Assembly: GCF_000949455.1 (NCBI RefSeq)
Contig: NZ_JXXK01000020.1
Coordinates: 4,531 to 68,530 of the forward strand
Direction: 5' to 3'
Length of the DNA: 64,000 nt
Source: Ruthenibacterium lactatiformans
GTDB lineage: Bacteria > Bacillota > Clostridia > Oscillospirales > Ruminococcaceae
In this document: piece by piece, positions 1 to 10,060 of the stretch
Position numbering within the stretch: position 1 is the stretch's first letter
Layout of the letters: the number at the start of each line of letters is the position of its first letter
Translations under genes and position numbers: made by a program
The notes under the pieces: model-generated
The model's input: the letters and a program-made list of their open reading frames with translations, nothing else
Told to the model about the DNA's origin: nothing
The model's database searches: none

Positions 1-1
1 C

Positions 2-3000
2 AATGGGAGCACATCGGAGATTCTCCTGCCGGAGGACGTGGTTCTCATGGACTTTGAGGGCCAACCGGCAGATGCAGATGAAATCGAATCCATTACCAAG
101 ACCGGCTACAAAGAAACTTCTGCTTTTGCCTCCGGTTTCTATGTGAAAGCCGACCATGACTTTTCAGTAGAATTTCGCTACAGTGCTCCGGATGGCACTG
201 AACTGAGCAAGACCCTGCAGGTGAAATTGGGCGAGAGCAAGGCAGCCATGAAAACCGCGGCGAATGCCGTAGCCGGCACCTATGCTGCCGGACCCACACC
301 CCCGTTTACCACCGGCAAGATCACCTCGATCAGCTTCGAGGGTGGAACGTGGCTGGTTTGGTTTAACGGCGTTGAGGCTTACTGCTGCAGCCATGGTCTG
401 AATGGCCAGCCAACGGGTTGCCCAACCTATAGTTTTTCGTATGTGTCGCGGCTGGAACCCGGTCAATATACGCCCGGTAACCACTATGCGAACCAGATCA
501 ATATATGGGGCGGGCTGGGACAGCTTTCGCTGAACCTGCTGGAAGAAAAGCACAACGGAACGACGGCAGCTACTTACGGTTTGGAGAGTGAAAACGCTGC
601 AGACACAGCATATCGCTACTACGATGACGTTCAGCTGTGGATCATGGCCAACTATCCGAATAGCTTGGCCGCCCAAACCTATCGTGCTTCTGCCCAGGAG
701 CTGTCCGAGCAGGGAACTGATAGCAAAGCCGCTACTTACTCTGGCGAAAACGGATACTATACCTATATCTATAACCCGCCTGCCGGGTATGCCTGGCAGG
801 TCATTGCCATTGTAGGCGAAGAAATTTCGGAGGAGGGTGGCGGTACGGATATCCCGGACGTACCCGACTCCGAATACTATTCCGCAAACTGGGTGGCCCC
901 TGCGCAGTCCGCCAGCGGAAGCTTTGACGTGACCTTCACGATCAACGCCGATAAACAGCAGCTGGAAACCGGCGAGAAGGTAGATGGTGCCAAGATCACT
1001 GTGACGCCATCCAAAACGAGCGGCAGTATCGACGGTGGCAGCTGGCAGATGAGCCCCGCCGGCGCGCAGACTATTACCACTTCCGGCCACACAAACGATG
1101 ACAGCTATCAGAACAACGGCGGCGACGGTACAGTAACCTGGTCGGTGCATTATGAGGTCGGCAAGACCAGCACAACCACGCTTAGCGGCCAGGAAGGCCC
1201 CTACAGCAGCCAAGCCGAGGCGGATGCCGCTGCGGATGCAGCAAAAAACGCCGCCATTTCGCAGCTGCAGAACGAAGCGCAAGGCATGGTGGATGCAGCT
1301 ATTGCAACCGCCCGTGCTGAGCTGGCGTCGATTCGCTTCTCCTACGATGAAGTAGAGATCCCGTATGGTTTCGAGGAATTCAATGGCAGTCTTGGTAGCC
1401 ACCAGACTATCACCGTGCCTGCTGACAGTTCCAACGACTACATTATGAAAAACGATGAGTGGTCACTTCAGATCAACCTGAAAAAGGTGGACAGCGAAAC
1501 TGGCCAACAGATTGCTGCCGATGCTGCTTACGAGGTCTATGAATGGGACACCGTGACGCAGAAGTATATCCCGTATGGTGGGTACAATCAGTACACGGTT
1601 GTCCGCAATGAGGATGGAACTTACTCTGTCTCAAACGGATCAGCGTATGCTGCCGGTGACCCAATCAAAAGCCGGACAATGTATTACACGCAGCGCAATG
1701 AAGGACGATTCCTTATTGTGGAAACCCGTGCCCCTTCTGGCTATTACGGCGATTGGACAGATGTGGAACATCCCGGCACCGCAGGTACGCCTTTGGGCAA
1801 GCGGGGCTACTATATCGAAATCACCAAAGCCAACGACGGTAGCGTAATCTGGTTGGACAATACAGATTACAATGCCGACATCGCCTTCGAATACACTGGC
1901 GGCACAAAACTGTTGACCTCCGGCGGTGTGGAAGCCACTGTGACGATCAGCGATGAAAAGAAAGATGCTACCCGTGTCTATAAGACCGACAGCACCGGCC
2001 TCGCAAACAACGAGGACAGCTACACGATGACTCCGAAGGATGGCAACTTCCAGAATGATCGCGTTTTGGGCGAGATTATTCTGACGAAATCAGATCTGGA
2101 TCAGCTGCGACAGAATACACCCCGCAGCGCCAGCAGTTCTGCAGTATCCGGTACCGCACCTCACGGTGAAGCCAGCATCGAAGGGGCCGTGTACGATCTT
2201 TACGCGGCTGCGGATATTCAGCATCCTGACGGTGTGGCCGGGGTGGTTGATTACAGCAAGATTGTGGACAGTAGTGGTAAGCCTATCTGGCATACCACTG
2301 TGCGTACCAACAATGGCTGGGATGAGAGTTATCTTCCCATTCTTGCCAAAGACCATTTGGTGGCCAGCGCCGAGATCAAGGATGGAAAGCTGGTGTTCGG
2401 AAACCTTTATCTTGGTCGGTATTATCTGGTTGAACGCGCTACCGGTATTGTCCTGCCGGTGGATACCAACAGCAAGTTCTACATCACCGGACAGTACCCG
2501 GAACTGAACCGTGAGCTGGAGCCGACCGGCCAGTATTCTCCCCTGGAACAGTCCGATGGTGAGTATACCGACTATATCTATAAGAATCTATACTCCGCTG
2601 TGGCAGAGGGCCGTGCGCTGGACGGCAGCAAAACCTACGATGGCTACTACCTGAGCTACGCCGAAGGGTACCTCTGCGATGAGGTCAATCACTATCAGAC
2701 CCTGTCCTATGGCGATGAGTCCGGGTATGTGATCCGTGAGAGTGAGCACAGCCTGGATGCAGTGCTGAAGGGCGGCTTCGAACTGCGCAAGCTGGTGAGC
2801 ACCACCGGCCCGGGCAGCCCCGCTCCCAAGCTGGAAGGTGCAGGCTTCACCATTTACCGCATCCCCGATCTGAGCAAGGCGGATCAGTTTACCCGCAACC
2901 CGGACGGTAGCTACAACATCCAGAGCGTGTTGGACGCCTACCGCAAGGACAATTACGATAACGAAACCCTCAAATATGATTTCAGTCAGGAGAGTCAGGC

Positions 3001-5326
3001 CGTAGCGCGGATGTTTGAGAGCGACACCGATCTGGTGTATGCCTACAATGCGACCCTGACTGAAGCGGGCGACAATGCCAACGGCAGCGGTCTCGGCTGG
3101 GTGCCCACCGGCACGACCAATGAGTATCGTCTCGATGAGATCTTCACCAACGAGGGAGGTGTGTTCCGAGTGACTGGCCTTCCCTATGGGCAGTATCTTG
3201 TCGTTGAGTCCACCATCCCGAAAGATGTATTCCAATGCAATCCCTTTGGCTTTACGGTGGACAGCACTACTCCGCAGAGCGTCATGTGCCAGCCCAACGG
3301 AAGTGTGACCGAACCCAGCAACAGTTACCTGACTTATAACATCCTCGATGAGGAAATGGAAGGTTATCTGAAACTGATCAAGGTGGATGCCGAAACCGGC
3401 AAGGCAGTCAAACTGGCCAACACCTCTTTCGCCATCTATATGCTGCATGAGGATGGAACCAAAGAGCGCCTGTCCATGGTCGATCCCAGCAGCGGTGATC
3501 CAACCGAGAAAACCAACGTGTTCTATACCGACAGCGAGGGCCGCATGAAAACCCCCGAAAAACTGCCCCTGGGCCGATATGAGGTCGTGGAACTGGAAGG
3601 CCCCAACGGCTTCTTCAACGATGAGCAGTATTCGGTGGAGTTTGAGATCTCTTCCGACTCGGCGTGGGAAGTGATTGGTAATGCTGTCAACGACATGGAT
3701 GAGTATATCCTTACCCAGGAGTACATCAACCATGAGACCTTGGGCAGGTTGACCATCCGCAAGACGGGCCCTGTTCTGACCGGCTGGGAAGAAGAAAATA
3801 GCGACCTGATCGATCCGCAGTTTAGCGGAGAGGCGTGGCCCGGCCACTTTGTTTACGAGGATCGGCCCATCCCTTACGCCGAATATACCATCACAGCCAA
3901 TGAGGACATTTACACCCAGGATCATCAGGTGGATGCCAACGGCAACCGGACCCTTTGGTATGCCAAAGGCGATGTAGTTGCAGTCGTACAGACGGGCGAT
4001 GGTACCAGCGATATCGTTACATTCGCACCCGGCCGCACCAATTCCACCTATGATTTCCTTTCGATTGTCCACGATGGAACCGTAGGCGAAGTGACAGTGA
4101 CGCTGCCTCTTGGCAGTTACCACATTGAGGAAACCAATGCGCCGTATGGTTATGTTGGCACCAAGCAGAGCTACGATGTGGTATTTTCGTGGGATGTCCA
4201 AACCAACAGTGTAGTTATGGCTCAAAGCATTACCTCTACCGATGAGGAAGGCAATGCATCCACGGATACCTTTGAGGTTGTCAACGCGGATGAGGCCACC
4301 GCCGAACAGGTAGAGGCGCAGGTCCTCAAGTTCTACAACGAGAGGGTCAAAACGGAACTCACCGTCTGCAAGCGGGACGTCAAAATGGATACGCTGGTTG
4401 CCGGTGCTGTCTACAACCTGTATACGGTGGATGATATCTACAATGGCTCTGGCGAGCTGCTGTTTCATGCAGGGGATCTGATCGCAACCTCGGCTCCTAC
4501 CGACTCCGAAGGGCGCACTACGTTCACCTGCGATCTGCCGCTGCGGGGGCTCTACTATGGCATGAGCAACGTGCAGATTCCTGAAAACACCACTGCCAAC
4601 AGCGGACGCTATCTGCTTCGTGAGCTGCGCGCACCGGAAGGATACTACCTTGATGCACCCGACCAGGAGCTGGCCTTCATCTATGCCGGCAGCAGTACGC
4701 CCGTGGTGGAACTTGAGCAGACCTTCAAAAACGATGCCACCTCTTTCTATGTATCCAAGCGGGCGCTTACCGGTGACGACGAGCTCCCCGGTGCAACGCT
4801 TACCATCCAGGACAAGGACGGCAATGTAGTGCGCCAGTGGGTCAGCGGCGACAAGCCCACCGAAATCCGCGGACTGAAATTTGATACGGTTTACACTCTG
4901 GTGGAGACCGCCGCGCCCAACGGGTATGAAGTGGCAGAAAGCATCCGGTTCAAGCTGTTACAGAGCAAGGATGAAAACGGCGACCTGCTCAATGCGGCGG
5001 ATGTCTATGTCTGCACCGGCAAAGACTGGCTGATCTTTGACCATTGGGAAAAGCTGGAGGACGGCATGGTCATTATGCGCGATGCCCCCAGCCCTGAGAC
5101 TCCTCCCACACCGGATAATCCGACTCCGACTCTTACTCCGGAACAGCCGGTCAGTACTCCTGCCCCCACACCGGCACCGTCTGTCCCTGTCCTTCCTCAG
5201 ACCGGTGATATTCCGTGGCTTCCTGCAGTCCTGTTCGGAACAGGGGTGGCGGCAGCCATGGGCTTGGGACTGATTCGGAAGAAGAAACACACTGGAGAGC
5301 AAAACAGCCAGAGTAAAGAAAAATGA
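2..5326 (+). CDS. LPQTG-anchored CnaB/SpaA-repeat surface adhesin (5' end outside window)
   Basis: Very large cell-wall-anchored surface protein. The frame is open to the left edge, so the signal peptide and true start lie outside. Residue numbers count from the first internal GTG, at 38. Near the N-terminus a Cys-Cys pair (C116/C117) in AYCCSHG and a Gln (Q199) in DVQLWIM resemble the Cys-Gln pair of thioester adhesin domains. About seven prealbumin-like SpaA/CnaB modules follow, each opening with a Lys strand (INLKKVD, LKLIKVD, LTVCKRD, FYVSKR) and closing with an E-box (VETRAPSGYY, EETNAPYGYV, RELRAPEGYY, VETAAPNGYE), the usual signs of Lys-Asn isopeptide bonds. A Pro/Thr-rich stalk leads to LPQTG (about 1719-1723), a hydrophobic segment and a basic tail. 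It overlaps the sortase gene by 4 bases (ATGA), so that enzyme is its probable anchor. It probably mediates donor-recipient or host contact. Confidence 0.9.
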   Translation, partial: NGSTSEILLPEDVVLMDFEGQPADADEIESITKTGYKETSAFASGFYVKADHDFSVEFRYSAPDGTELSKTLQVKLGESKAAMKTAANAVAGTYAAGPTPPFTTGKITSISFEGGTWLVWFNGVEAYCCSHGLNGQPTGCPTYSFSYVSRLEPGQYTPGNHYANQINIWGGLGQLSLNLLEEKHNGTTAATYGLESENAADTAYRYYDDVQLWIMANYPNSLAAQTYRASAQELSEQGTDSKAATYSGENGYYTYIYNPPAGYAWQVIAIVGEEISEEGGGTDIPDVPDSEYYSANWVAPAQSASGSFDVTFTINADKQQLETGEKVDGAKITVTPSKTSGSIDGGSWQMSPAGAQTITTSGHTNDDSYQNNGGDGTVTWSVHYEVGKTSTTTLSGQEGPYSSQAEADAAADAAKNAAISQLQNEAQGMVDAAIATARAELASIRFSYDEVEIPYGFEEFNGSLGSHQTITVPADSSNDYIMKNDEWSLQINLKKVDSETGQQIAADAAYEVYEWDTVTQKYIPYGGYNQYTVVRNEDGTYSVSNGSAYAAGDPIKSRTMYYTQRNEGRFLIVETRAPSGYYGDWTDVEHPGTAGTPLGKRGYYIEITKANDGSVIWLDNTDYNADIAFEYTGGTKLLTSGGVEATVTISDEKKDATRVYKTDSTGLANNEDSYTMTPKDGNFQNDRVLGEIILTKSDLDQLRQNTPRSASSSAVSGTAPHGEASIEGAVYDLYAAADIQHPDGVAGVVDYSKIVDSSGKPIWHTTVRTNNGWDESYLPILAKDHLVASAEIKDGKLVFGNLYLGRYYLVERATGIVLPVDTNSKFYITGQYPELNRELEPTGQYSPLEQSDGEYTDYIYKNLYSAVAEGRALDGSKTYDGYYLSYAEGYLCDEVNHYQTLSYGDESGYVIRESEHSLDAVLKGGFELRKLVSTTGPGSPAPKLEGAGFTIYRIPDLSKADQFTRNPDGSYNIQSVLDAYRKDNYDNETLKYDFSQESQAVARMFESDTDLVYAYNATLTEAGDNANGSGLGWVPTGTTNEYRLDEIFTNEGGVFRVTGLPYGQYLVVESTIPKDVFQCNPFGFTVDSTTPQSVMCQPNGSVTEPSNSYLTYNILDEEMEGYLKLIKVDAETGKAVKLANTSFAIYMLHEDGTKERLSMVDPSSGDPTEKTNVFYTDSEGRMKTPEKLPLGRYEVVELEGPNGFFNDEQYSVEFEISSDSAWEVIGNAVNDMDEYILTQEYINHETLGRLTIRKTGPVLTGWEEENSDLIDPQFSGEAWPGHFVYEDRPIPYAEYTITANEDIYTQDHQVDANGNRTLWYAKGDVVAVVQTGDGTSDIVTFAPGRTNSTYDFLSIVHDGTVGEVTVTLPLGSYHIEETNAPYGYVGTKQSYDVVFSWDVQTNSVVMAQSITSTDEEGNASTDTFEVVNADEATAEQVEAQVLKFYNERVKTELTVCKRDVKMDTLVAGAVYNLYTVDDIYNGSGELLFHAGDLIATSAPTDSEGRTTFTCDLPLRGLYYGMSNVQIPENTTANSGRYLLRELRAPEGYYLDAPDQELAFIYAGSSTPVVELEQTFKNDATSFYVSKRALTGDDELPGATLTIQDKDGNVVRQWVSGDKPTEIRGLKFDTVYTLVETAAPNGYEVAESIRFKLLQSKDENGDLLNAADVYVCTGKDWLIFDHWEKLEDGMVIMRDAPSPETPPTPDNPTPTLTPEQPVSTPAPTPAPSVPVLPQTGDIPWLPAVLFGTGVAAAMGLGLIRKKKHTGEQNSQSKEK

Positions 5327-6051
5327 TGCATCGCTTTGTAAAGGGGCTCCTGCTTGGAATCCTTTTCATCTGCAGCATAGGTTTGCTCTGGTTTCTGGTA
5401 ATCCAGCCGTTTCTGACGCAGAAAGATGCAGAGGATCTGAAAGCCCAATACATTGTCACTGCGCCGCAGGCTGAATCTGCAGAGAGTGAACAGGATGGCG
5501 GGGAGAAGCACCAATTGGATTTTGCATCCTTGCGTTCTCGCTATCCGGATGTTCATGCATGGCTTACCATACCCGGAACCTGTGTGGACTATCCTGTAGT
5601 GCAAAGCAGTGCAGATGATCCTGAATATTACCTTCGGCGGAATTATGATGGACGGTGGAGACTGGCCGGAAGTCTGTTCTTCCAATATGACTGTACCCCC
5701 AAAAGCAAGAATGTCGTGATCTTCGGTCACAACATGAATGATGGGACCATGTTTGGTGTACTGGAAAAACTGACCGAGCAGAAGTTCCGTGAGCAGCATT
5801 CGACGATTTTCTTGGAAACGGAGGATGGAGTTCGGGAATACCGGATCGCATCGGTTTTGACAACCGACCTGTCGAGAATCCCTTTTAACCGGACAGTGTT
5901 TGCAGATGAACAGGATTACCTCGCTTTTGCCGGCACGATGCTGGAAGAAACAGGGTATGAACCGCAAGCAGTGAAACGCCTGCTGACGCTTGTGACTTGT
6001 GCCTACAACTGGGATGGAGCTCGGACAGTCGTTGTCGCTGTAGAGAAATGA
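5323..6051 (+). CDS. class B sortase
   Basis: Membrane-bound transpeptidase that cleaves a sorting signal and attaches the protein to the wall. The 242-aa product has an N-terminal membrane anchor (about residues 7-28) and the sortase B fold. The expected catalytic residues are present: His136 in FGHNM, Cys226 in TLVTCAYNW and Arg234 in DGART. The start overlaps the stop of the LPQTG protein, so the two are translationally coupled and are presumably enzyme and substrate. Class B enzymes usually prefer NPQTN-like signals, whereas the neighbour carries LPQTG; class B sortases next to LPxTG pilin-like proteins are nevertheless common in clostridial ICEs. Confidence 0.92.
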   Translation: MMHRFVKGLLLGILFICSIGLLWFLVIQPFLTQKDAEDLKAQYIVTAPQAESAESEQDGGEKHQLDFASLRSRYPDVHAWLTIPGTCVDYPVVQSSADDPEYYLRRNYDGRWRLAGSLFFQYDCTPKSKNVVIFGHNMNDGTMFGVLEKLTEQKFREQHSTIFLETEDGVREYRIASVLTTDLSRIPFNRTVFADEQDYLAFAGTMLEETGYEPQAVKRLLTLVTCAYNWDGARTVVVAVEK

Positions 6052-6084
6052 ATTGCCTGAACGGAGAAAGGATGTGATAGATGG

Positions 6085-6774
6085 TTGAAAGTGCTGATTG
6101 TTGAGCCGGGGCAGTATCCCCGGGAAGCGGAAATCGCAAAGAGTCTGAAAGCAGAACAGGCTGTGGTCGGGGGACTCATCGAATGTGTGTATCCCTGGCA
6201 GGACAACGCCTGCATTGTCTGCAATGACGAGGGCAAGCTGGAAGGGCTGCCCCTCAACCGGACGCTGGATGACTATGACGTGATCGCTGGGACTTTCTTT
6301 GTGGTGGGGCTCACTGAAGATGACTTCTGCAGTCTGACCAATGAACAGGTGGAGCGGTACAAAGCCATGTTTTTCAAACCGCAGCTGTTTGTCCCGTATC
6401 GCGGTGGTCTGATGCAGGTGCCGTATACCAACCCTGATCTTCCGAATACCCCGGAATCCATCAAGCAGGATTTTGCAATCCGGCACAACCTGCCGGAATT
6501 GAGCTTCTGTGCGGTTGAAGGATTCGACCATGTGATGCTCGTCCAGTACGGGAAAGATGGATATTGGGAGATCGATGCTCCCCCGGAAGGCATTGATGCC
6601 AAGACGTATGCGGAACGCCTCAACGCCGCTATGGGCGTTACCAAGCAGCAGCAAACAGCCATGCTGTATGGTCTGACTGTTGGATGGGATAAGCTGGCAT
6701 ACCGCTTTCCTGACATTGATGAGCAAGGACGCATTACCCGGCCCCGAAAAAACCTGGATAACAAAGAGAGATAA
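6085..6774 (+). CDS. DUF3846 domain protein
   Basis: 229-aa protein whose N-terminal half matches the DUF3846 pattern common in Firmicute ICEs and phages (KVLIVEPGQYPREAEI, then GLPLNR and IAGTFFVVG). The biochemical role is unknown. The start appears to be TTG at 6085; the nearby ATG at 6081 is in another frame and closes quickly. The C-terminal half (EGFDHVMLVQYGKDGYWEID onward) is not recognised. It lies between the surface-protein pair and the element's nucleic-acid genes. Confidence 0.75.
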   Translation: MKVLIVEPGQYPREAEIAKSLKAEQAVVGGLIECVYPWQDNACIVCNDEGKLEGLPLNRTLDDYDVIAGTFFVVGLTEDDFCSLTNEQVERYKAMFFKPQLFVPYRGGLMQVPYTNPDLPNTPESIKQDFAIRHNLPELSFCAVEGFDHVMLVQYGKDGYWEIDAPPEGIDAKTYAERLNAAMGVTKQQQTAMLYGLTVGWDKLAYRFPDIDEQGRITRPRKNLDNKER

Positions 6775-6873
6775 GCCATGACCCAATATGTTTTTTACCA
6801 GGCGCGTAGCCCTCCCGGCTGTGCGCCTTTTTGTTTTGCCATAAACACCAATCAACATACAAAGGAGAAATCA

Positions 6874-8016
6874 ATGCGCACTTTTTATTCTGCTGAATCT
6901 GTCACCGAAGGCCACCCCGACAAGCTCTGCGATCTCATCGCAGACAACGTCCTGGACGCGTGTCTGACCGGAGACCCCGCCAGCCGCGTCGCCTGTGAGG
7001 TCATGGCCACCCGTGGTCACATCATTGTGGCCGGTGAGATTACCACCGAAGCAAACCCCGACGTGTTCAACATTGCCCGGGACGTGCTGCACAGCGTTGG
7101 GTACGACCCCAAGAGCTTTCAGATCGATTGTTATCTGCATCCTCAGAGCCCGGATATTGCCGGAGCTGTGGAAGTGCCTGCGGATAGCCCCGAAGATGAC
7201 GAGGCCATCGGTGCCGGTGACCAGGGTGTCGTCATCGGGTACGCCTGCAACGAAACGCCCGAACTGATGCCCATGCCCGTGGTGATCGCTCACCGCCTCA
7301 CCAGCCTGCTGACCCTGGCCAGAATGACCGATGCTGTTCACGGAATCGGCCCCGATGGCAAAGCCATGGTGGTTGTGGAGTATGAGGATGACAAACCGCT
7401 GCGGGTAGATCAGATCCTGCTGTCGGTCCAGCATGAGGCGGGGGTACATATCGAGGATATCCAGGCCGACATCTTTGCTCAGGTCATTTTGCCCGCCCTC
7501 AAAGGAATGCCCACCGATGATCGGATGGAAGTCATCCTCAACCCCAGCGGCAGTTTCGTGGTGGGCGGCCCGGAAGCCGACACCGGCCTGACGGGCCGCA
7601 AGCTCATGGTGGATGCTTACGGGCCTTTTGTGAGCCAGGGCGGCGGGGCGTTGTCCGGCAAAGACCCCACCAAAATTGACCGGACCGCTGCGTACATGGC
7701 CCGGTACATTGCGAAAAACATTGTGGCTGCCAATATTGCGGATCGGTGCCGCGTGGCCCTGACCTATGCCATTGGCATGGCCAAGCCCATGGCGGTTACG
7801 GTGGACACCTTCCAAACGTGTTTTCGCTGCGATGACGAATATCTGGCAGCGGCAGTGCGCCATGTGTTCGATCTGACCCCGGCGGGCATGATCGAGACCC
7901 TCCATCTGCAGCAACCGATCTATGCCCGTACTGCCGTCGGCGGGCATTTCGGACGTGAAGATTTTCCCTGGGAGCAGGTGGATAAGAGTAGCCTGCTGAT
8001 GAGGGCCCTTTCCTGA
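6874..8016 (+). CDS. metK: S-adenosylmethionine synthetase
   Basis: Makes S-adenosylmethionine from ATP and methionine. The 380-aa product is full length. It has the N-terminal GHPDK motif (His14, Asp16, Lys17), the mid-protein GAGDQG motif and the C-terminal GGGALSGKDPTKIDR phosphate-binding loop. The start is the ATG at 6874, preceded by AAAGGAG; an upstream in-frame ATG at 6778 would add a non-conserved tail. The next gene begins on the last base of its stop codon. Finding metK inside a conjugative element with a DNA methyltransferase 2 kb downstream suggests the element tops up the methyl donor for its own methylation. That link is inference. Confidence 0.93.
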   Translation: MRTFYSAESVTEGHPDKLCDLIADNVLDACLTGDPASRVACEVMATRGHIIVAGEITTEANPDVFNIARDVLHSVGYDPKSFQIDCYLHPQSPDIAGAVEVPADSPEDDEAIGAGDQGVVIGYACNETPELMPMPVVIAHRLTSLLTLARMTDAVHGIGPDGKAMVVVEYEDDKPLRVDQILLSVQHEAGVHIEDIQADIFAQVILPALKGMPTDDRMEVILNPSGSFVVGGPEADTGLTGRKLMVDAYGPFVSQGGGALSGKDPTKIDRTAAYMARYIAKNIVAANIADRCRVALTYAIGMAKPMAVTVDTFQTCFRCDDEYLAAAVRHVFDLTPAGMIETLHLQQPIYARTAVGGHFGREDFPWEQVDKSSLLMRALS

Positions 8017-8987
8017 TGCCCGGTGTCAGCAAGGAACAGATCGCCGCCGCCAAAAAGATGACGGCCATTGAATTCTTGCGGCGGTATCGTTCCGCAGATC
8101 TGGTCAAGAGCAGCGCCCGCGGCGAGTTCGAGCTGCGCAGTCACGACAGCTTCAAAATTAACGGTGAGTCCAGTGTCTGGCACTGGAAAAGCCGTGGGAT
8201 CGGAGGCAAGTCTGCCCTGGACTATCTCGTCCATGTGGAGCAGTGTGGTTTTGTGGAAGCCGTGCGGATGCTGTGTGATGAGGTACCTGGGTACATCCCT
8301 GTCGCTCATGAGGAGGTGGAGCAGAAGCGCCCGGAGTTCTCTCTTCCGCCTGCTGCCCGCAACAATGCCCGGGTTGTGGCGTACCTTTGCGGGCGAGGCA
8401 TTTCCCCCGTGGTGCTCAGTTACTGTGTGGACCGTGGCCTGGTCTATGAGAGCCTGCCGTATCACAATTGTGTGTTTATCGGAAAGGATGAAAACGGCAC
8501 AGCACGGTACGCAGCTTTGCGCGGCACCTACGGCCAAGGGCGTCCGTTTAAGGCTGAAACGCCGGGCAGCGACAAGCGGTATGGCTTCTGCATTCCGCCG
8601 CTGCATCCTTCCACCACGGTGGCAGTGTTTGAGGCGGCCATTGATGCCATGGCTGAGATGACTCTCTCCGATAATACCGCAGACAAATACCGCCTCTCGC
8701 TGGGCGGCATCTATGCTCCGAAAGAAGAAAATGTGGAGATCAAGACGCCAGTGGCATTGGTGGAGTTCCTGCGTCAGCATCCGGATGTGGACACCATCCA
8801 ACTGTGCATGGACAATGATGAGCCGGGCCGCCATGCGGCGCTGGCCATCGCCCGCAATCTCGGCGGCAAGTACAAAGTGTCCCTGTGCCTGCCGCAGATC
8901 GAGGGCGGCGACTATGCCGACCTCGCCAAACAAATCAAACAGGCAAGATGTGCCTGTACCAGACATCGCACCGAGTTGGCGCGATGA
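8016..8987 (+). CDS. DUF3991 / toprim domain protein
   Basis: 323-aa protein of the DUF3991-plus-toprim type found in many ICEs. The N-terminal part has the zinc-less primase-like pattern (TAIEFLRRY, WHWKSRGIGGKSALDYL). The C-terminal part carries toprim acidic motifs (FEAAIDAM, then CMDNDEPGRHAA). It probably acts as a primase-like or nicking factor during element replication or transfer. The ATG shares one base with the metK stop (TGATG), so the genes are coupled. Confidence 0.8.
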   Translation: MPGVSKEQIAAAKKMTAIEFLRRYRSADLVKSSARGEFELRSHDSFKINGESSVWHWKSRGIGGKSALDYLVHVEQCGFVEAVRMLCDEVPGYIPVAHEEVEQKRPEFSLPPAARNNARVVAYLCGRGISPVVLSYCVDRGLVYESLPYHNCVFIGKDENGTARYAALRGTYGQGRPFKAETPGSDKRYGFCIPPLHPSTTVAVFEAAIDAMAEMTLSDNTADKYRLSLGGIYAPKEENVEIKTPVALVEFLRQHPDVDTIQLCMDNDEPGRHAALAIARNLGGKYKVSLCLPQIEGGDYADLAKQIKQARCACTRHRTELAR

Positions 8988-9007
8988 CCATAACGGAGGT
9001 GATGCGA

Positions 9008-10039
9008 TTGAGTGAACGCATTTTCAAAATGTACTCTCCGCTGACTGGTGAACTGTACCAGGCCGGAGAGTATGAATACGAGGATTCCGCCGACGAATAC
9101 AACGGCGAAGAACTGCTGCTTTATGCGGAGGAAATTGAAAAGGCAGTCAAGGCCTACACCGACAACGGTACCGAAGATCTCATGAAATACTTCTATGAGA
9201 GCGATTACGTTAAGCAGCACGTTCGGAGTCTGGTCCCCTCGGTGGAGGTCTGGAACGGGCGGCTTTATGGTTGTACCACGGTGCGGGCAGATGATGATCT
9301 TTCGGAACCCGGCTGGGACAAGCTCATGGACTACCTGGCCGGACAGTATTCAGACGGCTGGGGCGAGGGCTTCGAGCAGCGGGAAATCGAAACCGAAGAT
9401 GGCCTGCTGTATGTGCATTTCTGGCAGGACCACGACTTCGACTTCACGGTGGAGGAAGTCACCCCTTCGAAGAAGTATGAGATCACCGACATCGCGCATC
9501 CCAAAGATCCCAGCCTGCACCGTATCCGGGCTCTGACGCGGGTAAGCGAAACCGTTGGCCCCGGTACCCTGGGCGGCTATGTCCAGAGCGAGGAAAATCT
9601 GACCCAGGAAAACGATGGTGCCTGGATCTACGGGGATGCCATCTGCTGCGAAAACGCCATCGTGACAACCGGGGCTTTCCTGACTGGACAGGCCCGGGTA
9701 AGCGGTTCGGCCCTCGTTTCCAATGAAGCTGAAATCGGTGGCCAAGGCCGCGTCCGTGACCGCGCGGTAGTGTCCGGCGGTACGGTGCAGGAAGGTGCCG
9801 TCGTCTGCGGCGATGCCGTTATTCGGAAAAACCAGATCACCGGAGCAGTGCCCCTCGTGGAAGGCCATGCCACCGTGATGGGCGTTGTGGCCGGTGCGGT
9901 TTACCTGGGCGCGGATGCCTTTATTCTGCCGGGAAACACGGTGGACAACCCCACCAACAGTGTCCTGGCCATCAACGGGACCCATGTGCGGCTGTACAGC
10001 ATTGAGCAGGTCAAGCCGCCGAAAGCGCCTGAACGCTGA
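9008..10039 (+). CDS. protein with C-terminal left-handed beta-helix
   Basis: Two-part protein. The N-terminal ~170 residues are acidic and unrecognised (MSERIFKMYSPLTGELYQAG onward). The C-terminal ~150 residues show hexapeptide-type turns (YGDAICCENAIVTTGAFLTG, VRDRAVVSGGTVQEGAVVCG), predicting a left-handed beta-helix like YdcK. I chose TTG at 9008 because GGAGG sits 8 bases upstream. An in-frame ATG at 8984 overlaps the previous stop (ATGA) but has no ribosome binding site. The function is unknown; such helices are usually scaffolds or acyltransferases, and no catalytic His is obvious. Confidence 0.68.
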   Translation: MSERIFKMYSPLTGELYQAGEYEYEDSADEYNGEELLLYAEEIEKAVKAYTDNGTEDLMKYFYESDYVKQHVRSLVPSVEVWNGRLYGCTTVRADDDLSEPGWDKLMDYLAGQYSDGWGEGFEQREIETEDGLLYVHFWQDHDFDFTVEEVTPSKKYEITDIAHPKDPSLHRIRALTRVSETVGPGTLGGYVQSEENLTQENDGAWIYGDAICCENAIVTTGAFLTGQARVSGSALVSNEAEIGGQGRVRDRAVVSGGTVQEGAVVCGDAVIRKNQITGAVPLVEGHATVMGVVAGAVYLGADAFILPGNTVDNPTNSVLAINGTHVRLYSIEQVKPPKAPER

Positions 10040-10060
10040 ATAATAGAAAGGATGATGCCT

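Noticed and set aside
2588..4468. 626-codon open frame on the minus strand opposite the surface protein
   Set aside because: Antisense to a clear repeat protein, with no ribosome site or family motif; it is open because of GC-rich codon use on the other strand.
6778..6873. SAM riboswitch before metK
   Set aside because: The leader is short and I could not find the conserved core or a terminator; it looks like plain intergenic sequence.
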